Of a stretch of 64,000 bases of DNA, positions 34,066 to 45,780 are shown in pieces (within the stretch, counting starts at the first letter, position 1; each line of letters begins with the position of its first letter). The notes under the pieces are model-generated. The model made no database searches. It was not told where the DNA came from and worked only from the letters and a program-made list of their open reading frames with translations. This DNA is from Anolis sagrei (taxonomy: Eukaryota > Chordata > Lepidosauria > Squamata > Anolidae), in contig NC_090026.1 in the NCBI RefSeq assembly GCF_037176765.1, positions 133,063,752 to 133,127,751 on the forward strand. Direction: 5' to 3'. The position numbers were made by a program, and so were the translations under genes.

Positions 34066-34560
34066 CTAGACCTTTCCCAAATTCCTATTGACTTCAGTCC
34101 CTATGGAGACTTGTCCACAGCTGCATGGTATACGGTAGACTCCTGCAGAGGTGAGGGGATCCCTCTTGTCCTTTGCTGAATGTAGCATTTTCTGGATTTT
34201 CTTGGTGGGTCTGTAGATGGTTTGTATATTGTGTTTCCTCATCAGCTTCCCTATGTGGTCAGTGGTTCCCTTGATGTATGGCAAGACCACTTTTCCCCCA
34301 GGCACTAACAAGCCACACCAAAAAACTGCCAGGCCATCAAATGCTAATCAAGGTGGCCAGTTGAAACATTCCCACCTCCCTCCAGCAGACAACAAGTTCT
34401 TTCTCCCATCCTGGTCATTCCACAGGTATATAAACCCAATTTTCCCAGTTCCAACAGATCTCACAACCTCTGAGGATGTTTGCCATAGATACAGGTGAAA
34501 CATCGGGAGAGAATGCTTCTAGAACATGGCCATATAGCCCGAAAAAACCTACAACAATCC
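34066..34560. mobile_element. Penelope-like fragments in opposite orientation
   Basis: 34066-34300 (minus) encodes LPYIKGTTDHIGKLMRKHNI and GVYRIPCSCGQVSIG, the RT-to-endonuclease junction with the CxC motif before GIY-YIG. 34300-34560 (plus) is the element's 3' region ending in CATGGCCATATAGCCCGAAA wording. The two pieces meet near 34300 head to head. Confidence 0.7.
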
Positions 34561-34880
34561 ATTGTTGGCTCATGTTCCCCTTCCTCTCCATGAGGACTCC
34601 AAGATCTTTTTCACACGTACTGCTCTCGAGCCAGGCATTGTCCCCCATTCTGTGTCTTTGCATTTCCTTTTTTTTTTTTTTTTTTTTTTGCCTAAGTGGA
34701 GTCTCTTGCATTTGTCCCTGTTGAATTTCATTTTGTTAGTTTTGGCCTTTCATCTCTCTAATCTGTTAAAATCATTTTCAATTCTGCTCCTGTCTTCTGG
34801 AGTCTTGGCCATCCCTCCCAGTTTGGTGTTCAGTTACTCTTTGGATGTATTGGTTGTTTTATTGCATTAGTAATACTGGG
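34561..34880 (-). mobile_element. CR1 fragment
   Basis: The complement carries NMSQQ..., GDNAWLESSTCEKDLGVLM and MQRHRMG, the common CR1 mid-C-terminal region. A T21-like tract interrupts it near 34668-34689. Confidence 0.75.
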
Positions 34881-34901
34881 AACAGCCTTACAGCTGTTCT
34901 C

Positions 34902-35428
34902 TAGGGCTGGATGGTTTCGTTCGTTAATTTCGTAATTCGTTAAAAATTCATTATTATTTTTTTATAACGAAGCGATAACGAACCATTCAGGAGCAACTAA
35001 AAATCAAAACGAATTTTTCAATTCATTTCGTAATTGTTTCGTATTCGATTTGTATTAATTTTGTTATCGTTTCGAAATCGTTTCGTTATTATTTCCGCAT
35101 GTCTGGGGCAAGTTTTATAGTTGTTGTTTGTTTAATCAGTGAAAAAAAATTATAAATATCACACCAACAGTCAACAACAGAGGGAGAGGGAAGCTTCAGA
35201 AGGTCCCCCTGTCCCATTTGGAGGTTTTTTAGCGTATTGCGTGGTCGCGTCCGCCATTAACGAATCGATTCGTAATTGTTTCGTAATTGTTTCATAATTT
35301 CCGAAATTTCATAAATATCAAACTTTTTATAAGAAAAATTTCGGAATTCTTTTAAAAATCGAAACGCAAAAACCCCCCAAAAACGAATCGAGTTTAGAAA
35401 CAAGTTTTTCCATGGTTGCCCAGCCCTA
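34902..35428 (+). mobile_element. hAT MITE copy 3, 527 bp
   Basis: TAGGGCTGG left end, complement of TAGGGCTGGGC at the right; exact 8 bp duplication CTGTTCTC (34894-34901, 35429-35436). Confidence 0.9.
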
Positions 35429-35716
35429 CTGTTCTCGTCTGGAAACCTGTCTAGAATGGTAAACCACAAGAAAGTGCCAGGCCTCTGGATCAGATCTGTG
35501 ACACAGTTCAGCCTTTCCTATCAGAATCATAGAAGTGGAAGAGACTGCATGGATTAAGAGAGAAGCGGTCATCCTGTTCAGCCTTGAGAACCAGGACATA
35601 GCGCATGGACACAAGAGAAACTACGTGGCACAACATTGATCTATAAATGAAGTGACTTTCAAAACTCAAAGGTGTGCCTCAACACATGCACATTGGCCCA
35701 CCCATTGCGCCCTTTA

Positions 35717-36045
35717 CTATGTAAATAAAAAGGTAATGTTCGTTTGTGGGATTAACATAACTCAAAAACCACTGGATGAACTGAGACCAAATTTGGACAC
35801 AAGACACCTATCGGGCCAACGAGTGATCATCACTCATAAAAACACTGAAAAACACAGTGGAAAGGACTTAAAGAGCAAAAAAAATGCATTGCAACGCATA
35901 TGCAAAACCACTTATGTTCACAAACTCACATATATACACATATGCCCATACATATATATACACAAACAAACATACACATATATACACACACAAAACACAT
36001 ATACACAGACTGGGCCACAGCAACACGTGGCAGGGGACGGCTAGT
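35717..36045 (+). mobile_element. Non-autonomous Helitron, nearly full length
   Basis: It begins CTATGTAAATAAAAAGGTAATG, contains GGGATTAACATAACTCAAAA, then an AC/AT microsatellite, then hairpin GCCACAGCAACACGTGGC (36014-36031) and GGGGACGGCTAGT. It matches, inverted, the copy at 9536-9873. Confidence 0.75.
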
Positions 36046-36165
36046 ATCTAATAAATGATGTGTGTGGATGAGGCCTCTTGAAACAGCTGTGTATGATTAT
36101 TAGTTTTTCAATAAATGTTATATAAAGAGTGACTAAAACCCAGATGTGGTGTCTATTGTGCTCTC
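36046..36165 (+). mobile_element. LTR fossil scrap
   Basis: CAATAAATGTTATATAAAGAG resembles the 3' part of the LTR-like relic at 2489-3105. Confidence 0.3.
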
Positions 36166-36487
36166 ATTGGGAGGAGGGAGCAAGCTTGTTCTCTGCTTCC
36201 ATGGAGATTAGGACGCGGAACAATGGCTTCAAACTACAAGAGAGGAGATTCCATCTGAACATGAGGAAGAACTTCCTGACTGTGAGAGCTGTTCAGCAGT
36301 GGAACTCTCTGCCCCGGAGTGTGGTGGAGGCTCCTTCTTTGGAGGCTTTTAAACAGAGGCTGGATGGCCATCTGTCAGGGGTGCTTTGAATGCAATATTC
36401 CTGCTTCTTGGCAGAATGGGGTTGGACTGGATGATGGCCCAGGAGGTCTCTTCCAACTCTAGGATTCTAGGATTCTATGATTCTATG
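36166..36487 (+). mobile_element. CR1 3' end
   Basis: It encodes [20 protein letters not shown] and ends GGATTCTAGGATTCTATGAT, the CR1 octamer tail. Confidence 0.9.
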
Positions 36488-36673
36488 AGTTGCAGTCCAA
36501 GGATAGATAGAGAAGGGAGAAAGGGGAGAAAGGGGAAGGGAAAGAAAAGGGTGGAAAGGAGGAGGAAAAGAAGGAAGGAAAGAAGGAGAGAAGGAAAGGA
36601 ACAAAGGGAAGGAAGGAAAGAGGGAAGGAGAGAAAGAGGTTGGCATCAGCAACACGTGGCGGGTTTAACTAGT
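36488..36673 (+). mobile_element. Helitron 3' end with purine tract
   Basis: A GGAA-rich tract is followed by GCATCAGCAACACGTGGCG and GGGTTTAACTAGT. 5' end lost. Confidence 0.6.
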
Positions 36674-36865
36674 ATTAAATAAATATTAGGCAGACAGACA
36701 GACAGACACCTAAGGGAATAGATAGATTAGACATACAGGCAGGCAAACGGATAGATAAATGGAGACTCAGCCCACCAATTTGAACTGGTTGGGCAGTGAG
36801 TCACTCTCTTGTCAATGGGAACTCTGACTTAACTGGAGGTCTCCTGAAAGAAGAATGTCTTGTAT

Positions 36866-36985
36866 TGTCGAAGGCTTTCATGGCCGGAATCACTGGGTTG
36901 TTGTAGGTTTTTTCGGGCTGTATAGCCATGGTCTAGAATGCCTTTAGACCATGGAAATACAGCCTGAAAAAACCTACAATAACCC
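36866..36985. mobile_element. Penelope terminal sequence as an inverted repeat
   Basis: GTAGGTTTTTTCGGGCTGTA..CCATGGTCTA is followed after about 10 nt by its near reverse complement. Same family as 28949-29640. Confidence 0.65.
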
Positions 36986-37254
36986 AGAAGAATGTCTTCT
37001 TCGAAAGTCTCCTCCTTGGTCGCTAGGGGTCAGGAGAGGCCCAGCAGAGGACCTGCTTTTGGCTTCTCTGCCAGACAAGGACCCAAAGTGAAAGTGAAAC
37101 CCAGCAAGGACCATGGAATCACAAAATCATAGAACCATGGAATCACAAAATCATAGGGATGGAAGGGATCACGTGGGCCATTATTATTGCTCAATGGTTC
37201 TATTTTTTTTTAGTTAAACAATCCACTTGAAGCTGAGAGATTGCAGACTGTGAA

Positions 37255-37917
37255 AACAGAACCTCGAAGTATCATGGTTAGGTGGATCTGGAATTGGTTA
37301 AATGGACGAACCCAGAGCGTGGTTTTCCCCAAGGCTTCCTCTTCATCCTGGAAAGAAGTGACGAGCGGAGTGCCATCCGCAGGGTTCCCTCCTGGGTCTG
37401 GTCCTGATCAGGATCTTCATTCATGACTGAGATGAAGGGTTAGAAGGCAGGATCATCAAGTTTGCAGAGGACACCAAATGGGGAGGGAGAGCCAAGACTC
37501 CAGAGGACAGGAGCAGGACTCAAAGGGATCTTGACAGATGAGAGAGATGATGGGCCAAAACTAACAAAATGAAGTTCAACAGGGACAAATGCAAGAGACT
37601 CCACTTTGGCAGGAAAAACGAAATGCAAAGATACAGAACGGGGGACAATGCCTGGCTCGAGAGCAGTACGTGTGGAAAAGATCTTGGGGTCCTCGTGGAC
37701 AAGTTAAACATGAGCCAGGAATGTGATGTGGCGGCAAAAAAGCCAATGGGATTTTGGCCTGCATCAAGAGGAGCCTAGTGTCTAGGTCCAAGTCATGCTA
37801 CCCATTCTCTATTCCGCTTTGGTTAGACCACCTTACCTGGAATCACACTGTGTCCCATTCTGGGCACCACAATTGAAGGGAGATGTTGACAAGCTGGAAT
37901 GTGTCCAGAGAAGAGCG
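37255..37917 (+). mobile_element. CR1 fragment, RT C-terminal region
   Basis: It reads MKFNRDKCKRLHFGRK, GDNAWLESSTCGKDLGVLV and KLECVQRRA with frame breaks, and stops abruptly at a minus-strand CR1. Confidence 0.8.
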
Positions 37918-38640
37918 TCCAACCCCATTCTGCCAAGAAGCAGGAATATTGCATTCAAATCACCCCTGACAGATGGCTACCCAGCCTCTGTTTAAAAGCT
38001 TCCAAAGAAGGAGCCTCCACCACACTCTGGGGCAGAGAGTTCCACTGCTGAACGGCTCTCACAGTCAGGAAGTTCTTCCTCATGTTCAGGTGGAATCTCC
38101 TCTCTTGTAGTTTGAAGCCATGGCTCCATTGCGTCCTAGTCTCCAGGGAAGCAGAAAACAAGCTTGCTCCCTCCTCCTCCCTGTGGCTTCCTCTCACATA
38201 TTTATACATGGCTATCATGTCTCCTCTCATCCTTCTCTTCTTCAGGCTAAACATGCCCAGCTCCTTAAGCCACTCCTCATAGGGCTTGCTCTCCAGACCC
38301 TTGATCATTTTAGTCGCCCTCCTCTGGACACATTCCAGCTTAGAGTCAATATCTCTCTTGAATTGTGGTGCCCAGAATTGGACGCAATATCCCAGGTGTG
38401 GTCTAACCAAGGTGGAATAGAGCATGGGGAGCAGGACTTCCCTGGATCTAGACACTAGGCTCCTCTTGATGCAGGCCAAAATCCTGTTGGCTTTTTTTGC
38501 CGCCACATCACATTGTTGGCTCATGTTTAACTTGTCCACGAGGACTCCAATATCTTTTTCACATGTACTGCTCTCTAGCCAGTCCTCATTGTCCCCCATT
38601 CTGTCTCTTTGCATTTTGTTTTTTCTGCCTAAGTGGAGAT
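37918..38640 (-). mobile_element. CR1 fragment, inverted neighbour
   Basis: The minus strand encodes 267 open codons: [72 protein letters not shown]. Its 3' end touches the 3'-truncated plus-strand copy at 37917. Confidence 0.9.
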
Positions 38641-39528
38641 CAGCACCTTTTGTCTCAGGAATCTCCAAGAGAAAGGGAACCAAACACCTCTGTGGCCAAT
38701 CGCTTCCATTGTCAAGGACTTCCTCTGAATATTCCATCAAAATCTGCCCTCCTGTCATTTCAATCCATGATCCCAGCTTCTGGGGCCAAACTGGAGGGCC
38801 ATTGTGTCACCGGGCGGAACATGCCTTGCTCCTTTCCTCGTGTTCTCCTCTCATATCCTCATTGCCATTCTCCAGACTTGCTTGGACTTGTCTGTATCCT
38901 TCCTAAAATGAGGTCTCAGAACTGAATGCAGAACTGGAGAAGGCCTGGCAAGCACAGACTATAAAAGGACTGTAACTTCCCTCAATTTAGAATCATAGAT
39001 TTGGAAATGATTCTTCTGCTAATGCAAACTAAAGGTGAAGCACTGAAGGATTTGCCATCTTGGTTGCAGCAACACACTATTATCTTGTGTTCAGCCATCT
39101 TTAGTTGCAGTAACAACCCCACAGTCCTTTTCACGTGCAGTACTGCTGAGCCAAGCACCCCACAGAGCCCCATGGAGAGAGAAGGGGCCAAATAGAGTAA
39201 AATCAAATAAAAGGAAACTCTGCCTAGTTGGTTTGTATACATGTGTAAAACTCAGAGAATGTTTACTGCAAGGAAAGGGCACCTGAGCTCAGGTAAGGAC
39301 ACCCACAACCCACATGACAACCAGTTACTCTCTGGGGTTTTGTGCAGGGATGTTTCTGTTCACATGAACTCAGAAAAGCTCCACCACAACCAAGGCACCC
39401 TGTTTGCTTCTTTCTGGTCCTGCAGCACATCCTGCAAAACCAAAAACAAGAATCACTCCCAAGTCATTTACTGCAGTATCATCTAGAATTTCATTTCCAG
39501 CCATTATTTTTCGTAATATATATATATA
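38641..39528. other. Unassigned, with CR1-like scrap
   Basis: Around 38870-38990 the wording (AAAATGAGGTCTCAGAACTGA) resembles a diverged CR1. The rest is not recognised. Confidence 0.35.
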
Positions 39529-39559
39529 TTGTATTGTCGAAGGCTTTCATGGCTGGAAT

Positions 39560-41470
39560 TGAGCCCGAGCGCAGCGGGGAGCCCCGCCTTCTCATTGGTG
39601 TGAACTGCAGCGGAGAGTTCCGCAGTTCCTGGATCAAGCTTTTGGGACCAGCAGATGAAATGTGCCCCAGCAGCCAGCTCAAAACCAGGAATGCTTGCAG
39701 TTTCACCTTGCTTTCCCCTCTCCCTTTATTTTGTATCCTTTCCCTAATAAAAGTACTTGAAACTTGCAACTTTTCATCTCTCCGCTTGATACTTTTGTTT
39801 CCTTTCTGGCTCAACTTATAACATCACTAAAATAAACCCTTTTCCGGGCTCCGGAGAGCCGTGAGCCCGTGGGAGGCGCCTCCAGGCGCTCCCGAGACCC
39901 CGAATCTGCGTTCGTCCAAATCGCGGATACGGAAACCGCCATTTCAGACCCCCTTATCCACGAAAATACTTAAAATGGCGGATCGCCGCCGTTCCAATTC
40001 TATATTTTTCTACAACTAATTCTAAGACTAACTGCCATCTCCTTTTTCTCATTTTGGGCTCCTTCACCCGGGGAAAAATTAGTTTTGTTTTGAGTATTTT
40101 ATTTTGCAGAGAAACAGCTGATTGTCAAACTGGCCAGGCTTTTCGCTTCTCCTCGGCAGCGCTCGCTCCCGCTCGGATCCAGCAGCCAGGGACCCACTGC
40201 GGCCACCCGTAGGGGTCCCGGGAAGGCGGCCAGGCATGGGCTCCGGCCCCTGATCAGGGAAATGTAGTTTCCCAAAGGACATTGCCCCATCAATCACAAC
40301 CCGGAAACCCTCCTTGGACTCTCTTATTTGCCCTCTCCTATTGACTTTCTGCTCCACATCCTGGACTGTTTTCTGCCACCTTTTTGGACGCAAACCCTCA
40401 GATCAGGCTTGCTCCGATTCACAAGCAGCCTCCGCTTCCGTGTGCCTTCACCAGGAGACCATTAATTTCTTTCAATAATAAAATGACTGAATATTTTTTA
40501 TTAATAAACTTTCGCCGGGGATGGGGATGGGATTGCCTTATGAAATGTATAAAATATAGGAAATATATGTAATGGAATGAAATGTACTTTGGTTCTCCTC
40601 TTTGACCCTTGCCCCAAAAGGAATGTGACCTAAGGATTACAGTAACAGGGAGGAAATCCTTTGTCCTCCCGAAACGGTTCATATTTACATTTGCATGGGC
40701 CCGTGATTGATCCCTTCTCCTACTAACTTTCAGAGCAGACAGTAAGGCAGGGAAGGGTCAACAGAAACTTAGGAAGAAAAGACTGATTGACTCATTTTTA
40801 GGTATTTGTTGATCCCCCTTGTTTACAAGGCCCTGAGGTCCAAATGCCATCAATAGCTCCTTTTCATACTTCCTCCCAAATCCAATCATAGACCAGGAAA
40901 CACATTGTCCCCCTTGTCTGTCACCCCGCCGGTGAGGACAAAGCCTCAAATAACAGCTGGCGGATGCCCCTTGGGCACCCCATTTCCTCTGAGCTGTCAA
41001 GTTTCGTCCTGCCTCCTGGCTGCTGATTGGACCATCTTCGGAGGGGCTAGGAAGGCGCTGATTGGCTCCCTAGAGGCAGCGGAGCTTGCTGATTGGACCG
41101 GAGGCGGGACGCACAGCCAAGCCTCCTCCCAGCTGTTCCGTGGCCAGCCAATCAGGGCGAAGCCGGCCGGCAGAGGGCGGGCGGGCTTTTTGAAAATGTT
41201 TCCTTTGTCTGTACACTATAAAAATGCCTGGAAATTCTGTAAAACCATGCTTGTATGTGAATGATCACTGCAATCGCATCCTTTTCAGCTGAATCGCAGA
41301 AATAAACGCCTCGGTCACTGAACCTCTTCAGCCTCCGGTGAGATTAATTTTTAATATTTTCTGCTCTTTGGATTGGCTTTCGCTGGCTGCTCACCGAGGT
41401 CAAAGGACCCCTTTAGCGGTCTTCAGGGATCCCTCCCACTGGGAGACCCCCACAAAAGAGCTCGATATCA
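39560..41470 (+). mobile_element. Long LTR-type fossil, copy 2
   Basis: An uninterrupted relative of 29641-34065. It contains two polyadenylation-like zones (near 39752 and 41294), CCAAT boxes and a TATA-like CTATAAAAATGCC near 41217. No genes are recognisable; old, virus-like relic of about 1.9 kb, family unresolved. Confidence 0.5.
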
Positions 41471-41476
41471 GAATCA

Positions 41477-41677
41477 CTCAGTTCTTGTGGGTTTTTTCGG
41501 GCTATATGGCCATGTTCTAGAGGCATTTCTCCTGACGTTTCACCTGCATCTATGGCAAGCATCCTCAGAGGTGAGGACCTCACCTCTGAGGATGCTTGCC
41601 ATAGATGCAGGCGAAACGTCAGGAGAAATGCCTCTAGAACATGGCCATCTAGCCCGAAAAAACCCACAAGAACTGAG
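41477..41677. repeat. 201 bp near-perfect palindrome of Penelope termini
   Basis: Two 100 bp arms (41477-41576 and 41578-41677) are reverse complements with about two mismatches and a single spacer base. Each arm is the Penelope terminal sequence (GGGCTATATGGCCATGTTCT, GACGTTTC.CCTGCATC). Confidence 0.9.
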
Positions 41678-41700
41678 TATATATATATTTTACACTACTC

Positions 41701-43570
41701 TTTGTTGTTGTTCATTCATTCAGTCATCTCCGACTCTTCGTGACCTCATGGACAAGCCCACGCCAGAGCTTCCTGTCGGCTGTCACCACCCCCAGCTCCT
41801 TCAAGGTCAGTCCAGTCACTTCAAGGATGCCATCCCTCCATCTTGCCCTTGGTCGGCCCCTCTTCCTTTTACCTTCCACTTTCCCCAGCATCATTCCCTT
41901 CTCTAGGCTTTGCTGTCTCCTCATGATGTGGCCAAAGGACTTCAACTTTGTCTCTAGTCTCCTTCCCTCCAATGAGCAGCCGGGCTTTCTTTCCTGGAGG
42001 ATGGACTGGTTGGATCTTCTCGCAGTCCAAGGCACTCTCAGAACTTTCCTCCAACACCACAGCTCAAAAGCCTCTCTCTTCCTTCGCTCAGCCTTCCCTA
42101 AGGTCCATCCGTAGGTTACTACAGGGAAGACCATGGCTTTGACTAGGCAATGGATCTTTGTTTCCCGTCTGATGTCTCTACTCTTTACTATTTTATCGAG
42201 ACTGGACATTGCTCTCCTCCCAAGAAGGAAGCGTCTCCTGATTTCCTGGCCACAGTCTGCATCTGCACTCATCTTTGCACCTAGAAATACAAACCCTGTC
42301 CCGGCCTCCACATTTTCCCCCTCTATTTCCCAGTTGTCAATCATTCTTGTTGCCATAATCTTGGTTTTTTTTATGTTTAGCTGCAACCCAGCTTTTGCGC
42401 TTTCTTCTTTCTTCTTTCACCTTGGTTAGAAGGCTCCTCAGCTCCTCCTCGCTTTCGGCCATCAGAGTGGTGTCATCTGCATATCTGAGGTTGTTAATGT
42501 TTCTTCCAGCAATTTTCACCCCAGCTTTGCATTCCTCAAGCCCCGCACATCCTCGCATGATGTGTTCTGCATACAAGTTAAAAAGGTTGGGTGAGAGGAT
42601 GCAGCCTTGCCGGACGCCTTTCCCAATCTTGAACCAGTCTCCTGTTCCGTGGTCAGTTCTGACTGTTGCTCCTTGGTCCTTGTACAGATTCCTCAGGAGA
42701 GAGGGAAGGGGGCTTGGGATGCCCATCCCACCAAGAACTTGCCACAATTGATTATGATCCACACAGTCAAAGGCTTTAGAGTAGTCAATGAAGCAGAAGT
42801 AGATGTTTTTCTGAAACTCCCTGCCTTCCTCCATTCTCCAGCATCCGGATATTGCCAATCTGGTCTCTGGTTCCTCTGCCTTTTCTAAACCCAGCTTGAA
42901 CATCTGGCAACTCTCGCTCCATGTATTGCTGGAGTCTTCCTTGCAGGATCTTGAGCATTCCCTTACTGGCATGAGAAATAATGGCCACTGTACGCAAGTT
43001 TGAGCAGTCTTTCGCATTTCCCTTTTTTGGCATGGGGATAGAAGTTGATTTTTTCCAGTCTGATGGCCATTCTTGTGTTTTCCATATTTGCTGGCATATG
43101 GCATGCATCACCTTGACAGCATCATCTTTCAAGATTTTAAACAGTTCAGCTGGGATCCCGTCGTCTCCTGCTGCCTTGTTGTTAGCAATGCTTCTTAAGG
43201 CCCATTCAACCTCACTCCTCAGGATGTCTGGTTCTAATTCACTCACCACACTGTCAAAACTGTCCTCGATATTATCCTTCCTATACAGATCTTCTGTATA
43301 GTCTCGCCACCTTCTCTTGACCTCTTCAGCTTCTGATAGGTCCCTGCCATCTTTGTTTCTTATCATACCCATTTTTGCCTGAAATTTACCTCCAATGTTT
43401 CTAATTTTCTGGAAGAGCTTCTTTCTTAGCTTTGAGCATTTTTTCTGTGTGTCTGAGGCCCCCTTGTGGCCACAGACACATAACTTCCTATATAATTTGT
43501 CAGTTGCGTAATCCAAGAGGTCTGTAGGTGGGAATTTATCTGTTCTAATAGGCACAATTTTGGGAGCCTA
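41701..43570 (-). mobile_element. BovB (RTE) LINE, about 1.9 kb
   Basis: The minus strand carries the BovB ORF2 from upstream of the RT (FPPTDLLDYATDKLYRKL, RRWRDYTEDLYRKD, NNKAAGDDGIPAELFK) through FRKGRGTRDQIGNIR, SKAFDCVDHNQLW, GVRQGCILSPNLFNLY and LRYADDTTLMAESEEEL to the C-terminal GKRKRGRPRARWRDG. The endonuclease is lost by 5' truncation. Several frame slips separate the pieces. BovB is the LINE family known for horizontal transfer among squamates, ruminants and others. Confidence 0.9.
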
Positions 43571-43604
43571 TCAGGCTCTATTACATTGATTTTACACCAG
43601 TAAT

Positions 43605-43740
43605 TATTTATATAAATAAAAATGTAATCTTCATTTGTGGGATTAACAGAACTCAAAAACCACTGGATGAATTGACACCAAATTTGTACACAAGACACCT
43701 AACAACCCAATGTATGTCCTTCACTAAAAAAAAATTGATT
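43605..43740 (+). mobile_element. Helitron 5' fragment
   Basis: TATATAAATAAAAATGTAATC..GGGATTAACAGAACTC matches the 5' part of the Helitrons at 35717 and 9536 (inverted). Confidence 0.6.
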
Positions 43741-43844
43741 TTGTTATTTAGGACTTGTAGTTGCTGGGATTTATAGTTCACCTGCAATCAAAAAACATTC
43801 TGAACCCTACCAACAATGGAATTGAACCAAACTTGGCTTTTTTT

Positions 43845-43971
43845 GCCGCCACATCACATTGTTGGCTCATGTTTAACTTGTTGTCCATGAAGACTCCAAG
43901 ATCTTTTTCACACGTCCTGCTCTCGAGCCAGGCATCCCCCATTCTGTCTCTTTGCAGAGACAGAATGGGGG
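43845..43971 (-). mobile_element. CR1 fragment ending in a fold-back
   Basis: The complement reads MGDAWLESRTCEKDLGVFMDN. At its 5' end a 15 bp piece is copied back inverted (43936-43950 against 43957-43971) around the loop TTTGCA. Confidence 0.85.
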
Positions 43972-45179
43972 AGATTAGAACCATTTTGGTAGGAACCAGA
44001 AAAACACACTTTTGGGATTTGCTGAGATATTCTGTCTCTTAAAGAACTTTCCTAAGATCTAGCAGAAAGAACAGGTGAATATGAACCTTCAGCTTGACTA
44101 AAATTGGTTCTGGGATCCAGGCTGTCTTAGTTTCACTTTCGTAGAAGCCAACGGGTAGGTGGCACCAGAGATAAGGCCCTGGCCTTGGTGCGCTTTTCAC
44201 CTGAGCCACCTGTGCAGTGGCTGGGCTGTAAAATAATTTCTCCAGATAATGCCCTCGCCTGCCGTTTCTTATCAAAGAATAACCATTACAGTAAAACAAG
44301 CAGTTGGATTTATTTGGCCATAAAGCAACACACATCAATTCCAGGGAAATGAAAAACAGGAAGTCCTTGCAGCAGAGGGTCAGGTGAAAGATCGAGACAG
44401 CAAGAGGGACTTGTAGAGCAGAGTGGGAAATGAGTTGGTGCTCTCAGCACTTGTCCTTGGTCTACAATTGAGTGCAGCTTATGGCTAGTTTTGGATTCGC
44501 AGAAGTCAGATATCAGAGGCCAGGGAGCTTTCTTTGAGGTCAGATCTTCTCCGTCCCTTGAAGCACCCAAGAAAGGGCTCTTACCCATCAGAAAACCCAC
44601 CTGGTTTCAATTGATGCTGGCCAGGAATGTCCAGCCTGATGACCGCTGATTCTCAGCTGTGAGTTCAGGAAACATCTTTCAATGTTTCTGGTCTCAGATG
44701 TATTCCATAATAACAGTGTACACAAATCTGTTTCGGGATTTGGGGAAATTTGGCAATCCAGCAGCCAGACTGCCAAAAATGGGCCATGCGGGGGGTAGCT
44801 GAAGGCTTAGATGAAACGGACCATGTGGCGCCATACTCTTCAACTTCATTCAAGAGAATCGGCTGCTCTTTGATTGATAAGAGCAGCCATGTACAGGTTT
44901 TCCCCCATTAGCCTTGCTAGAAGAAGAAAGCAGATTGCATGTCTTTTTGCAAATTCTTTTTGATAATTCTTTTTCTTCTGAATTCTGTCATTAAATTGTC
45001 TTAATTCATATCTTCCTGATAGTCTTTCTTTGAATTTACTCATTTGGCTAGAGAGGTGTGGGTGGGTCTTCGTTTGGGGGAGGGCTGTGAGTTTTAATAT
45101 ATTTTTCACCTTTCTTTTGCTTTAACTCGACTTGTTCTGTCGCCGCTGGACTTGAAATAAATTGCTTTTAAGACAGGAT
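43972..45179. other. Unassigned intergenic DNA
   Basis: I see no gene or confident repeat assignment. Short open frames lack any recognisable domain. Confidence 0.35.
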
Positions 45180-45780
45180 GTGCGACTTGAGTCCAGCGGG
45201 AAGCCAGGGCCCCCGAAAAGAAGCTCTTAAGGATTTTCCCCACATAAACAGTCTTTAGAGGGCTTTTGAAATATAACAAAGTCTTTTATTGAGGAACAAT
45301 CAAACAGAAACTTCTCTTTGTCTTCAAAAGGTTAAACAAATGCTTCCAAGCTTTCTGCAACTGGTGGCTTCTAACTGTTTCTTTACTTTAAAGGAAAATC
45401 CTTTTCTAAATTTCTCTCAGGCTAACTGTGATTCTAAACCTAACTGATGTGGATCCACTACCGGGCTGAACTGCGTCTCAAAACTGAGCAGACCTACCAG
45501 TAGGCCCGTAGTCACTTAGCTGGAGTTCTTGATGTTTAAAGCTGTTTTTCCCTCCGAAATTCCTCAGGACTGTAAGGCTGTTTCCCTGGGAACCTTTGGT
45601 GCTCTTAAGACTGTTCTCCCCCGGGAAGTCTTAAGGGTTGAAGCTTTTGCACAGGAGAACCTGTACACATCCTGTGCATTAACTTTCCTTGCTGAGACTA
45701 ACTGAAAATGGCTCCCTTCCTTTCTCTAAACCCAAAAAGGGGGGCAGAACCAAAGGGTAACAATGATGGACAGGTGGCCT
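45180..45780 (-). mobile_element. LTR fossil, reverse orientation
   Basis: On the minus strand CTCAATAAAAGAC gives a polyadenylation signal near 45289, preceded by a long U3/R-like stretch. Layout resembles 8177-8934 without clear identity. Non-coding; approximate ends. Confidence 0.4.

Noticed and set aside
42337-43555. Frames similar to proteins sometimes annotated as host genes
   Set aside because: They are BovB LINE ORF2 pieces; databases often mislabel them.
44600-45109. Several short minus-strand frames
   Set aside because: All under 90 codons, no motif, composition of neutral DNA.
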